In this document: positions 27,601-36,422 of the stretch, piece after piece
Numbering within the stretch: position 1 is the first letter of the stretch
Layout: every line of letters begins with the position of its first letter
NCBI GenBank assembly: GCA_016180645.1
Contig: JACPAV010000003.1
Span: 1 to 64,000 of the forward strand
DNA: 64,000 nt
Source of the DNA: Nitrospirota bacterium
GTDB taxonomy: Bacteria > JACPQY01
Reading direction: 5' to 3'
The notes under the pieces: model-generated
Databases searched by the model: none
What the model saw: only the letters and a program-made list of their open reading frames with translations
What the model was told of the DNA's origin: nothing
Position numbers and translations under genes: made by a program

Positions 27601-30600
27601 CGGCGTCGTTGAAGTCCACATCGTAGATCGCGCCGGGATCGGCATTCCGCCAGGTGGTGTCGCCCGCCTGGTTGTCGGCGATCGTGGGAGAGGCGATGTC
27701 GTTGGTGGCGGTGGCCGCCGAGGACTGATTGGTGGCGGCATCGGTGGCGGTCACATAGACTGTTGCATTCGCATTGTCACCGATGGAAAGGGATGTGAAC
27801 GAGCCGTCGCCTGCCGCGGTTCCAGAGACGATCAGAGTCGTGAGCAGGCCATCCGCCCATACTTTGACCGTTGAGTTTGCCTCGACGGAGCCCACAGGGC
27901 CGGACACCGAGTCGGCCGTACTTGGGGCGTTCTGGGCTACGGCGACTCCCGTAGGCGTTGCCGGGGGCGTCGTATCGAGAATGATCGTGTCGGTGAAATC
28001 CGCGGAGAGGTTCGACATGAGGTCGCGGATTTGGAAGGTCACCGTCTTGGACCCATCGCCCGCCGTGAGCGTCCAGGCTTTGGAGGCCGAGGGCGCCTCA
28101 AAGATCTCGGTGTCCCAGACGCCGTCGTTCGAGTAGCGCACCTGGTCCACTCCGGCGCCGGAGGCGTCGCTGTAAACCAAAGCCAGCGTGACCGACTGGC
28201 TGTTCGCGTAGGCGGCGCTGCTGTTGATGACCACGCTGCCGGTGGGACCCTGTTTGTCGATCATCACCGTCACGCTGCATTTCTTGGTTTCGACATTGCC
28301 CACGGAGTCGCCGGACTGATAGCAGACGACTTTCTTGCACGCGCTGCCGGAGGAGCAGGTGACGGGAACGGCGGTGCCCGCTGTGGAAGGAGTGCAGCCC
28401 GAGCCGGTTCCGGTCAATTTTCGGATTCGATGGTTCGAAGTGTCTGCGATGTAGAGGTCGCCCGCGGCGTCCAATTCCACGTCGCTGGGGTACTGCAATG
28501 TTGCAGAGGCCGCCGGGCCGCCATCGCCGCTGAAGCCGCCCGAACCCGTGCCGGCCAACGTCGTGATGATACCTGATGCATCCACCTTTCGAATGACATG
28601 ATTCGAGGTGTCGGCGATGTAGACGTTTCCGGCCGCGTCGGCCACCGCTTCTTTTGCATAGGAGAGGGTCGCCGCGGTCGCCAGTCCGCCGTCGCCGGTG
28701 TACCCGTTCGTGCCCGTTCCCGCGATGGTGGTGACGGTACCCCCCGGATCGCGCTTGTAGACGCGGTAGCTGGACGTGAAGAAGAGATTGCCGGAGGCAT
28801 CAACGGAGACGCCGATGTTTCCGCCTACGGATGTACCGGAAAGCAGAGTGATGGTTCCGCTGCCATCCACTTTTCTGACGCTACCGCATTCGCCGCCGAT
28901 GAAAATATTTCCCGCCGAATCGACTGCGATGTCGTGGACGTAAGTGAGCGTGGCGCTGGTGGCGGGTCCGCCATCGCCCGTGCAGCCTTGTGAACCGGTC
29001 CCGACCACGATGCTGAGCGTGCCACCGGTATCCACTTTGAAGACCTGATGGGTGTTCCGCTCGGCGATGTAGATGTTCCCAGAGCCGTCTACCGCCACGT
29101 CTTCCGGCATGCCCAAAGTGTAATTCGTGGCTGCGCACGGCGCCGCGCAACCCGCGCCGCCGCCGGCGACAGTGCTGATCGTGCCGCCGGGCGTGACCTT
29201 GCGGACGCGGGCCTGACCGGTGTCCGCGATATACAAGTTGCCGGCCGAATCGAAGGCCTGACCGGCCTTCTCCGCGCCAAGGATCAGACTGAGTTGTGCG
29301 CTCGTGGCGGGGCCTCCGTCGCCGAGCGATCCGCCGCCGCCCGCGAAGGTGCTGATGACGGCGGGAGGATCGGTCACGCAGTAGTTGGTGGAGGCGACGC
29401 CGGAACCCGTCCCGTCGGATGGGCTGAGGTTCACCCCGACATCGGCCGCTTGCCACGGCGTGGGAGCGTCGTCGGTGGTCGTCGGCGCCTGCTTGTCGAT
29501 CTGAATGAATTTCGAGACCACGCTCTGGACGTTGCCCACGGCATCGGTCGATTGATATCGCGCGTAGTTCTGGCAAACCGACGAGGGCGAACAGGTAACG
29601 GAAATGGACGTCCCCGGTGTGCTTGGGGCGCACGTATCCGAGGCATCGACGCAGTACGATGTGGCGGCGACTCCCGAGCCGGTCTTGTCATCGAGCGTCA
29701 GAGTCACCGTTACGTCCGCCCCTTGCCAGCCCGCGGGAGCGTCATCGGTCGTGGCCGGCGCTTCCTTATCCATTCGGACCAGTTTGGAGATGACGGTTTC
29801 CACATTGCCCACCGCATCGGTGGCTTGGAAGCGTACGTAGGTGGGGCACACGGTGGCCGGAGAGCAGGCGACGGCGAATGGCGCGGTGTAGACCGTGGCG
29901 GGAGCACAGGAATCCGCGCCATCGAGGCAGTAGTTGATTCCGGACACACCCGATCCGCCGCCATCGCCCGCCGAGAGGGTGACCGTCACATCGGCGCCCT
30001 GCCAGGCGACGGGTGCATCATCTGTGGTGGCCGGCGCCTGCTTGTCGATGCGCACCAGCTTGGAGACAACGGATTCCGCATTCCCAACCCCATCCACCGA
30101 ATTGAAACGGATGTACGTTTGGCAGACCGAACCGGTGGAGCAGGGGATGGAGACCGGGGCCGTGTAGGCGCTGGTTGGCGCGCAGGTGTTCGTGCTATCC
30201 GTACAGTACGTTGTGGAGGCGATACCGGACCCGGCTCCGTCGAAACCGCTCAGGGTGACGGAAACGTCTGCCCCTTGCCATGCCGCGGGGGCATCGTCCG
30301 ATGTCGTCGGCGCCTGCTTGTCGATTCGAACCAGTTTGGACTGGGTGGTTTCCAAGTTTCCCACATTGTCCGTCGACCGGTAGCGAACGTACCGGGGGCA
30401 AACCGTCCCGACGGGGCAAGTGACGGAGACCGCCGTTCCCGCGGTGGACGGAACGCAAGTGTTGGCGGAATCCACGCAATAGTTCGTTCCGGCTACTCCC
30501 GAGCGGGCATCGGTGGGACTCAGAGTCACCGTCACATCACCGGGAACCCAGGAGGCCGGCCCGTCGTCGGTCGTGGTCGGCGGAATCGTATCGCAGGTCC

Positions 30601-33484
30601 TGGAAACCGTCGCCGAACCGCCGATGTTTCCGGCCGCATCCGCGGCCCGCATGTTGAGGCTGAGAAGAGTCCCGTCGGCGCAAACAATGCCGACTTTGGA
30701 GCAGGTTCCTGCGCTGTAGGCAGCCGCCAGCCACGTTGAGCCTCCATTCACGGTGTATTGGCAGTTCGTGATGGGGTTCAGATCCGTGAAGGTCGTGCTG
30801 ACATTATAGATGCCATCGACGTGGGTGGCCGTAGCGGTTGAGGCAGGCGCTACCGCTCCGGCGCTCGGTGGCGTGACATCCACCGTGAACTGTCGCGCGG
30901 TCGAATAGACGCTCGCGTTCTCAGCGGCATCGAGGGCCCGGATGCGCCAATAATACGGCGCCTCCGGAAGCGGATTGGGATATGCGAAACCGCTCGCCGT
31001 TAACCCCGTGTATTCGACCACCCCATAGGTAAATAAGGCATTGGCCGAAATTTGAAACTCGACGGAGACGGTATCGGCGGACTTGGTCCACGTGAACGAC
31101 GGTTTGACTATGTTCGTATGCGTCCCGTTCGTGAGCACTCCGGGCAGGGGCACGGCGGGGGGAACCGTATCCACCGTCCACATGTAGGACAACGGCGGGG
31201 AACTATTGCCCACCGGATCCCAGCCCACCAAGACGAAATTGTGTTCTCCGTCCTTCAGACCGGTGAGCGTGGTGGGAGACTTGCATCCGCCCGCAGGAGC
31301 CCCGTCGAGCGAGCAAGTCACCCACACTTCGAGATCGTCAGAAGCAAACCCGAAGACGGGTGAGCTGACATTGGAAATCAACCGGGGATGAAGCGTAAAC
31401 CAAACCACCGGGGGGGTGAGATCGAGGAGCCAATCATACCGGGCCGGTGTGGGGTCGTGGTTTCCCGCGGGGTCCACCGCTTCCACGGCAAGACGGTGCG
31501 CGCCGCCTTTCAGTTCCTTGATGGAGAGAGGGGAGGAACAGCCCGTCGGGGGGGCGTCGTCGAGGGAGCATTCGAAAGCGGCACTCGAGTCGGGCGATTC
31601 GAAGAGAAAACCGGCCGAGGTGATCGCCGTTCGCGCATCGGGATGGCCGGTGATTCGTGTGTCCGGCGGGGTCAGGTCCACGTTCCACGTGAACGAAGCG
31701 GGAGTCGGATCGCGGTTCCCCGCGGCATCCTGTGCGAATACGCCGAGCGTGTGCGCCCCTTCCGTCACCGTCAGCACAGCGGGTGAAGTGCACGGCGCCG
31801 GTGTCCCCACGTCGAGCTGGCAGTAGTAAGAACAGGCGGTGGGCGATGGTCCGCCTGAGGCGGATTGGGCGGTGGAAGGATCAGAGCATGAGAACTCGAA
31901 GGAAGCGGACGCGCTCTTGACGAGGATAGCCGGATGCATCGAGATCGTCGTTTCCGGCGGGGCGGTATCCACCGTGAAGGTCACTTGGGCGGGTGAGGCA
32001 TCCACATTTCCGGCCGCATCCCTGGCGCGAACTGAAAACTGGTAGACTCCATCGCCTTTCGTCAGAGTCAACACCAAGGGCGATTTACAGGCGATGAACG
32101 CCGAGCCGTTCAGCGAGCACTCGAAGGTGAAGCCGGGTTCGTTGTCCGTTCCGGAAAACTGGAAATTGGCCGAGGGCTGGTTGATGAGGAGGGCCGGCGG
32201 GACCGTGAATTGAGTCTCCGGCGGGGTCGTGTCCTTCATGGCCAGATAGATTTTCAGCGTGACCGGCGTGGCGTCGGCATTGCCCACCGCATCTACGGCT
32301 TTCACGGAGAGAGCGTGTGCCCCATTGGGCGCCGTGGGTTGATAGACCGCGGGACAGGGTTGAAACGGCCCACCGTCCAGGGAGCATCGAAAGACACATG
32401 TCGTGTCGTCGCACCCCAACTTGAACACATCGGCGGCAGTGGCGATCACGCAGAACTCCGCCACTTCTTTGCACGGGGAGGTCACGGTGGTTTCCGGAGG
32501 CGTAAGATCCACGGGCTTGAGTTCGATCTTGACCTCCGTGGCGGTTTGCGTGCCTGACCGTTTCAGGTCGTCCTTCACTTTTGTTTCCAGTTTGGTCGCC
32601 ACATTCTCGAAAGCCTTTTGGACCTGCGCCTCCGTGGGCTTGCTCTCCGCGTCCTTGGCTGCGGCCAGAGCTTGTTTCAGATCGCCGGCAGGTTTCCCCT
32701 CGCCCGAGGCAGAGGAGTTCAGCACCGTGACCACTTCGGTAAGGGTGGCCACGCCGTCTCCATCGCCATCCGGGAGTTGGACCTCATCCTCGGTCAGATC
32801 CTTGTCTTCCATTTGGAACGCTCCGCCGGCGCCCGAGTCGGACCTGCCTCCGTCGGCCCCGGTCGACCCGGCTACATTCACCTGGGTATCCAATTCGACG
32901 AGCGGAACATCGGCGTTGCTCTCCGGGTGAACTTTCGTTTCGAACTGGTTTCCCCCTTCAATGAACTGATCCTGCGACATCACGAAGGCGGTTTCGTAGA
33001 CGAAAACGATGTCGGCACCGCCATCCTGACGTTTCGGGGCGGATCGAGGGTTGTTGGCGGGCATTCGATTCGCACCATGGCTCGCTCCCCGCGCATCGGC
33101 TCCCCTTACTCCGCCGCGGACGCCTCCGCGAATTCCGCCCTGCTCGGCGCCCTGGACGCCGCCCCGGATGCCGGACGCCTCAGCGCCCCGAATGCCGGAT
33201 TGGACCTCGCCCCGGATGCCCCCGCGGATCCCGCCGCGAATTCCTTCCGCGACGAGCTGACCATTGACGTACACGTCCGTCACGAGTTGACTCTTCTCCG
33301 CGATTCCGTTGAGCGCGGCCGCCGTTTCGGCCGAGAGCGGGAGGGCCATCTCCAAACCCATGGCCCGGGAGGGCATCTTCCGGATGGGGAGGTCTGAGAT
33401 CTTGTTGACGCAGGCTGCAAAGGCCAGTGCGGCCATAATCACTGCCCCCATCCCGATCGATCGGATTGGTCCCCCGGTGTTCAT
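24695..33484 (-). CDS. Giant multidomain lipoprotein with NHL and kelch propellers
   Basis: About 2929 residues, anchored by a lipobox (LAFAAC, near 20-25). Order: GIRGG repeats (33080-33255); an EF-hand-like loop DGDGDGVATLTE; about five Ig-like CSLDG repeats (about 32480-31150); an FN3-like segment; five DDAPxxW repeats of about 85 residues (about 30600-28260); an NHL six-blade propeller (about 29360-28420) placed inside the fifth repeat; more Ig/FN3 modules; and twelve kelch motifs (about 26400-24700), enough for two six-bladed propellers. Likely an outer-surface adhesin or carbohydrate-binding protein. ATG 33484 is chosen; GTG 33508, with GGAGG 4 bases upstream, is an alternative. Confidence 0.85.
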   Translation of the reverse strand: MNTGGPIRSIGMGAVIMAALAFAACVNKISDLPIRKMPSRAMGLEMALPLSAETAAALNGIAEKSQLVTDVYVNGQLVAEGIRGGIRGGIRGEVQSGIRGAEASGIRGGVQGAEQGGIRGGVRGGVRGADARGASHGANRMPANNPRSAPKRQDGGADIVFVYETAFVMSQDQFIEGGNQFETKVHPESNADVPLVELDTQVNVAGSTGADGGRSDSGAGGAFQMEDKDLTEDEVQLPDGDGDGVATLTEVVTVLNSSASGEGKPAGDLKQALAAAKDAESKPTEAQVQKAFENVATKLETKVKDDLKRSGTQTATEVKIELKPVDLTPPETTVTSPCKEVAEFCVIATAADVFKLGCDDTTCVFRCSLDGGPFQPCPAVYQPTAPNGAHALSVKAVDAVGNADATPVTLKIYLAMKDTTPPETQFTVPPALLINQPSANFQFSGTDNEPGFTFECSLNGSAFIACKSPLVLTLTKGDGVYQFSVRARDAAGNVDASPAQVTFTVDTAPPETTISMHPAILVKSASASFEFSCSDPSTAQSASGGPSPTACSYYCQLDVGTPAPCTSPAVLTVTEGAHTLGVFAQDAAGNRDPTPASFTWNVDLTPPDTRITGHPDARTAITSAGFLFESPDSSAAFECSLDDAPPTGCSSPLSIKELKGGAHRLAVEAVDPAGNHDPTPARYDWLLDLTPPVVWFTLHPRLISNVSSPVFGFASDDLEVWVTCSLDGAPAGGCKSPTTLTGLKDGEHNFVLVGWDPVGNSSPPLSYMWTVDTVPPAVPLPGVLTNGTHTNIVKPSFTWTKSADTVSVEFQISANALFTYGVVEYTGLTASGFAYPNPLPEAPYYWRIRALDAAENASVYSTARQFTVDVTPPSAGAVAPASTATATHVDGIYNVSTTFTDLNPITNCQYTVNGGSTWLAAAYSAGTCSKVGIVCADGTLLSLNMRAADAAGNIGGSATVSRTCDTIPPTTTDDGPASWVPGDVTVTLSPTDARSGVAGTNYCVDSANTCVPSTAGTAVSVTCPVGTVCPRYVRYRSTDNVGNLETTQSKLVRIDKQAPTTSDDAPAAWQGADVSVTLSGFDGAGSGIASTTYCTDSTNTCAPTSAYTAPVSIPCSTGSVCQTYIRFNSVDGVGNAESVVSKLVRIDKQAPATTDDAPVAWQGADVTVTLSAGDGGGSGVSGINYCLDGADSCAPATVYTAPFAVACSPATVCPTYVRFQATDAVGNVETVISKLVRMDKEAPATTDDAPAGWQGADVTVTLTLDDKTGSGVAATSYCVDASDTCAPSTPGTSISVTCSPSSVCQNYARYQSTDAVGNVQSVVSKFIQIDKQAPTTTDDAPTPWQAADVGVNLSPSDGTGSGVASTNYCVTDPPAVISTFAGGGGSLGDGGPATSAQLSLILGAEKAGQAFDSAGNLYIADTGQARVRKVTPGGTISTVAGGGAGCAAPCAATNYTLGMPEDVAVDGSGNIYIAERNTHQVFKVDTGGTLSIVVGTGSQGCTGDGGPATSATLTYVHDIAVDSAGNIFIGGECGSVRKVDGSGTITLLSGTSVGGNIGVSVDASGNLFFTSSYRVYKRDPGGTVTTIAGTGTNGYTGDGGLATAATLSYAKEAVADAAGNVYIADTSNHVIRKVDASGIITTLAGTGSGGFSGDGGPAASATLQYPSDVELDAAGDLYIADTSNHRIRKLTGTGSGCTPSTAGTAVPVTCSSGSACKKVVCYQSGDSVGNVETKKCSVTVMIDKQGPTGSVVINSSAAYANSQSVTLALVYSDASGAGVDQVRYSNDGVWDTEIFEAPSASKAWTLTAGDGSKTVTFQIRDLMSNLSADFTDTIILDTTPPATPTGVAVAQNAPSTADSVSGPVGSVEANSTVKVWADGLLTTLIVSGTAAGDGSFTSLSIGDNANATVYVTATDAATNQSSAATATNDIASPTIADNQAGDTTWRNADPGAIYDVDFNDAGGSNLSYVQYTVWDATGQTGTQLIVFTNIATGIGTASYTTNWGVAFASLNQWTNNFVSVRAFDNAGNSAVLNDVFFVQKDTIAPVSGSVSDGTGADLAFQSSTSTMDANWAGFGDNINVTSYDYNISTTTGCTGDVLATAGNGANNWKNTTGLTLTNYTTYYNCARALDAAGNTGAWASSNGVVPDGVPPTSSVTSPANNAKLAALASMAGSSTDPGTGSGVQKVEITILRVSDGKYWNGTAFNPATTWLLTTGTTSWSYSTVPAWVDGIQYTIQSRATDNLNSVETPGTGSTFTFDTSTPTFAGISSLAVNNLSITLGWAAGSDTVTAAGSLVYKICQSTSAGTCGGSFTATYTTAAGATTYAVSSGLVKNTNYYFVVRAQDEAGNSDTNTAEKVGAAGGNTWASKTAMTTARYHHGVAACGNGKVYAVGGDIFGLTTANEEFDPVANAWAAKAAMPAGSQQVAAACLAGKVYALGGVNGTVQNTNYEYDTAANTWATKAVMPNAVSGPQAAAANGKIYVFGGFNSSVYVAAVREYTPSTDTWVSKAAQGTPRSDTGAAAIGNKIYVSCGWNGAALSSTEEYDVIANTWTTKTAAPTARYGPAVASVGGKLYVMGGYNASAYSTVEEYNPVGDSWATAAALPTVRYRFAATTAGGRVYAIGGRDNFGSLSGANEEYTPMAPGAPVDAWVNKAPMLTARRALAVSEVNGRIYAIGGDKGTPSAENEEYDPVANSWAVKTALPTARWELSAAAANGKIYVMGGKDNVPTIYNLNDEYDPIANTWAVKAVLPSNRHQHVAAAVNGKIYLIGGFDGTSTLANCNEYDPVGNTWTSKTAMPTARYAMAAAVAHEKIYVAGGWNGAYAGAMEEYNPTSDTWTAKTGVPTPRSDLAAAGLDGRVFVLGGTDGTVSALTHEYEPLSDTWTARTILGAARRVHGAVSVSGRIFSIGGSDSGGTALQTTSQYVPLIP

Positions 33485-33818
33485 TTGACTATCCCCGCTT
33501 CGATTCACAATACCTCCAGCTGTTACGGCTACCCTCGTCGATATGCTATCTCGGGTTCGACTGGGAGCCCCACCCTTTTTTCTCGATTACTCCACCTTCT
33601 ATGTCATGGTGACCCGCGTTGGCGTCACGCTAATTCCCTGCGGTGGCACAACGCACAGTCTCCGCTGTATTTGGGCCGGATTCTATCTCGCCGACCGTAC
33701 CAAAGTAAAGCAAAATCGCACTTGGAGTGAAACTCGAATTATGATCTATATCAGTATTCCAGAAGTGGGAAATTCCTTCCATTTTGAGCCGATTTGTGTG
33801 AGACTGCCGACGCTTGCG
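33485..33818. other. Intergenic region between divergent surface-protein genes
   Basis: 334 bases between the divergent giant lipoprotein and OmpA-domain genes, noticeably more AT-rich near 33690-33790. It must hold both promoters, but I find no -35/-10 pair good enough to name, no terminator and no credible small gene. Confidence 0.4.
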
Positions 33819-35633
33819 ATGTGGCGTCTCTTTTTTGCAACAGCCATCTGCGTGGCCGTATTCCGCCCCCCGCTTTCTCTGGGCGAGGACGCAGTGGCCG
33901 GCCAACCCTCGGCGGATAACTCGATGTCGCTGTCCGGGCTGCCGGGCGCTTTCCGCGCGATTACGGGATTTCTGCCTTCTGCCGAACGGGTTTTTCAGTC
34001 CAGCACGGCGGGGTATTTTTCCAAGAAAGGTCTGACCCTCAGCGGCGAGGACCACAGCGGCATTGAAGGGCGATACGCCTTGTCGGTCCGACCATGGTCC
34101 ATGGGGCGATTCACCCGGATGACCTTTGCCTTCTCGATGGAGGGCCGGTTTTATCGGCTTGATTCCGAAGATGGGAAGGGCGACACGACCACGTTGGGCA
34201 ATCTGGGCCTCGGTTTCACCTATTCGTTGTGGCAGGGAGAGAACGCCGGCGTGAGCGTGGCTGTTCCCATTCTCATTCCGGCGCGTCCGGGCGGCGGCCC
34301 GGATGTGAGCGCGATGAGTCCGGAGTATTCGCTCGCCGCTTCCTTCCGAAAACTTTCGCCGCGCGGGGCGTTGCGTCACATCTTCGACATCAACGCGGGA
34401 TACGCGGTGGACAAGACCGAGACCGTTCTCAAGCACGCGAAGGTGGATCTCATCCGTCGAACGCGGCTGGCCGCCGGGGCGATCAGCGAGACCGCGTTTG
34501 TTGCCCGCCTGGCCTACTCCGCGCAAGTCCCGGGGAGACGCGCCACCCCTTCGCCCTTCTTCGAAGTTTCCACATGGCGTGACGTGGATGGAAAGGCGAT
34601 CAATTCGTTTGGTGAAAAAACAAAATTGAAGTTCTCGGCCAACCCGGTGATCGTCACGCCCGGTCTGAAATCCTTCGTCTACTCGAATCTTCAGGCCGAT
34701 CTCGCGGTGGATCTCGGGCAGTTGACGGGTCGGTTTCCCGACGAGAATGAAGTCATCGCCCCGTGGAGAATCTGGGTGGGCCTGGCGTGGCTGCCGTACG
34801 AGGCGCCGGGACTCCACGCGGCCGAAATGGAGTACCCCCGGGAGGTCCCGTTTGCGACGCCGGAGATGTTTGGATTTGGAGTTCCCGCCGGAGTCGGCGG
34901 AGCGCCCTCCTCTCCGGCCGCGGTTCAAATTCCATCCGGACTCCCTGCCGGGGGTACGGTCGCCGAGCCGGCGCCGCCTCGACCGCTTCCATTCGCCCCC
35001 TACCGAACAGAGGTGGAAGGTCCCATGATCGAGGAGGTGAAGTCCGCGGCGCGGTATCTCGCCGTTCACACCGATGCCCTCGCCCGCGTGGAGGGGCACA
35101 CCGACTCGAAGGGGCCGAAGTGGTACAACAAGATGTTGTCGACGGAGCGCGCGAAGTCGGTTGTGGAATTTCTTGTGGCCGAGGGGATCGATGCCTCGCG
35201 GCTGATGCCGGTCGGCCTGGCCGATGCGGAGCCCATTGCGCCCAACAATACGCGCGAGGGGCGGTCCAAGAACCGGCGCGTCGAGATCGTCATCATTCAG
35301 CCGGCGCCCTGGAGCATCGGATTTGCCCACCACAGGACGAAACTCGGAACGAAAGGGCAGGCGGTCCTCGACGAAATCGCCCGCCTCCTGAGTGAGAAGC
35401 CCGGCGCCAGGCTGCGGATTGAAGGCCACAGCGACGGGACCGGCGCCGAAGTTTGGAAAGCTCTTTACGCCACATGGCGGGCGGGGGCCGTTCGGGACTA
35501 TCTTGTGGCCAAGGGCGTGGACCTGGGCCGGGCGGACGTCGTTACCTATTCCGATCTGAAACCGGTCGCTCAGAACACCGACCCTGCGGGCCGCGCCCAA
35601 AACCGGCGGGTCGATCTCCGAATCACCGAGTAG
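33819..35633 (+). CDS. Outer-membrane protein with two tandem OmpA domains
   Basis: 604 residues. A signal peptide (MWRLFFATAICVAVF) begins at the chosen ATG; upstream sequence in the same frame is non-homologous. A beta-strand-rich region (about 50-370) resembles an outer-membrane barrel, then comes a Pro-rich linker. Two peptidoglycan-binding OmpA-C domains follow: the first with ARVEGHTDSKG and NRRVEIVI, the second with LRIEGHSDGTG and NRRVDLRI. It would tether the outer membrane to the cell wall. Two OmpA domains in tandem is uncommon. It is divergent from the giant lipoprotein, so a shared surface role is possible. Confidence 0.85.
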   Translation: MWRLFFATAICVAVFRPPLSLGEDAVAGQPSADNSMSLSGLPGAFRAITGFLPSAERVFQSSTAGYFSKKGLTLSGEDHSGIEGRYALSVRPWSMGRFTRMTFAFSMEGRFYRLDSEDGKGDTTTLGNLGLGFTYSLWQGENAGVSVAVPILIPARPGGGPDVSAMSPEYSLAASFRKLSPRGALRHIFDINAGYAVDKTETVLKHAKVDLIRRTRLAAGAISETAFVARLAYSAQVPGRRATPSPFFEVSTWRDVDGKAINSFGEKTKLKFSANPVIVTPGLKSFVYSNLQADLAVDLGQLTGRFPDENEVIAPWRIWVGLAWLPYEAPGLHAAEMEYPREVPFATPEMFGFGVPAGVGGAPSSPAAVQIPSGLPAGGTVAEPAPPRPLPFAPYRTEVEGPMIEEVKSAARYLAVHTDALARVEGHTDSKGPKWYNKMLSTERAKSVVEFLVAEGIDASRLMPVGLADAEPIAPNNTREGRSKNRRVEIVIIQPAPWSIGFAHHRTKLGTKGQAVLDEIARLLSEKPGARLRIEGHSDGTGAEVWKALYATWRAGAVRDYLVAKGVDLGRADVVTYSDLKPVAQNTDPAGRAQNRRVDLRITE

Positions 35634-35762
35634 CTCCTCCCCCGCCGGCCGACCCCCCATCCGGCTGCATCATCTCCATCGGTAGCTGCCTGATTTCTGA
35701 GGTCCAATGAAGGCGGCGCATCCGGGCTGGTCCCGCCGCTCACGCTTCTTCGCAGCCCCCGA

Positions 35763-36422
35763 TCAAATTGCCGGCGCCAGCCGTCCATGCTTCAACGTGA
35801 CCACCCGATCACCCAGTTCGCCGATCTCCGGATTGTGAGTGACCACAACGATGGTTTTGCCCTCCGCATGGAAACGGCGCAGAAGGTCCAGGACAATTCG
35901 CTCGTTGTCGACGTCGAGGTTCCCCGTCGGCTCATCGGCCAGGACGATCGCAGGATGATTGATAAGAGCCCGCGCGATACAAACGCGCTGTTGCTCGCCC
36001 CCGGAAAGTTGCGACGGCTTGTGAGCCAGGCGGCCGCCCATCCCCACGGACTCCAGCGACTCTGAGGCTTCCCGCTCATCCACCATGCTGTGGAAATACT
36101 GAGCCAGCATGACGTTCTCCAAGGCGGAAAGGTAAGGAACGAGGTGAAACTGTTGGAACACCAGTCCGATTTTTTCCCTCCGCCATCGGATGAGGGCGTC
36201 GCCGTTCAGCCGCGAAATATCCTGCCCGTCGAAGAGGAGGGCGCCGGTCGTCGGGACATCCAGGCAGGCGATCAGATTGAGGAGCGTGGTCTTTCCCGAA
36301 CCCGACGGCCCCATGATCGACACCCATTCGCCCGGTCGGATATCAAGATCAACCCCCTCAAGCGCCTGCACGTCGCCGTACCGCTTGCCCACGCTTTTCG
36401 TTTCGATGCAAGTCATGTTCAA
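35763..36422 (-). CDS. ABC transporter ATPase of the P19 iron system
   Basis: 219 residues, LolD/MacB type. Walker A GPSGSGKTTLL, signature LSGGEQQRVCIA, Walker B IVLADEPTGN and the H-loop VVVTHN are complete. It is the last gene of a seven-gene operon whose order (FTR1, P19, DUF2318, two permeases, ATPase) matches the Campylobacter p19 locus, so it should power the two FtsX-like permeases above. ATGA overlap of 4 bases with the preceding permease. Between its stop and the convergent OmpA gene (129 bases) I see no terminator. Confidence 0.92.
   Translation of the reverse strand: MNMTCIETKSVGKRYGDVQALEGVDLDIRPGEWVSIMGPSGSGKTTLLNLIACLDVPTTGALLFDGQDISRLNGDALIRWRREKIGLVFQQFHLVPYLSALENVMLAQYFHSMVDEREASESLESVGMGGRLAHKPSQLSGGEQQRVCIARALINHPAIVLADEPTGNLDVDNERIVLDLLRRFHAEGKTIVVVTHNPEIGELGDRVVTLKHGRLAPAI

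Noticed and set aside
33630-35660. 676-residue ORF antisense to the OmpA-domain gene
   Set aside because: Arg/Gly/Pro-rich translation without motifs; a shadow of a GC-rich gene. The same holds for long antisense ORFs opposite the biotin carboxylase, mutase, TonB receptor, DUF4856 and YkuD genes.
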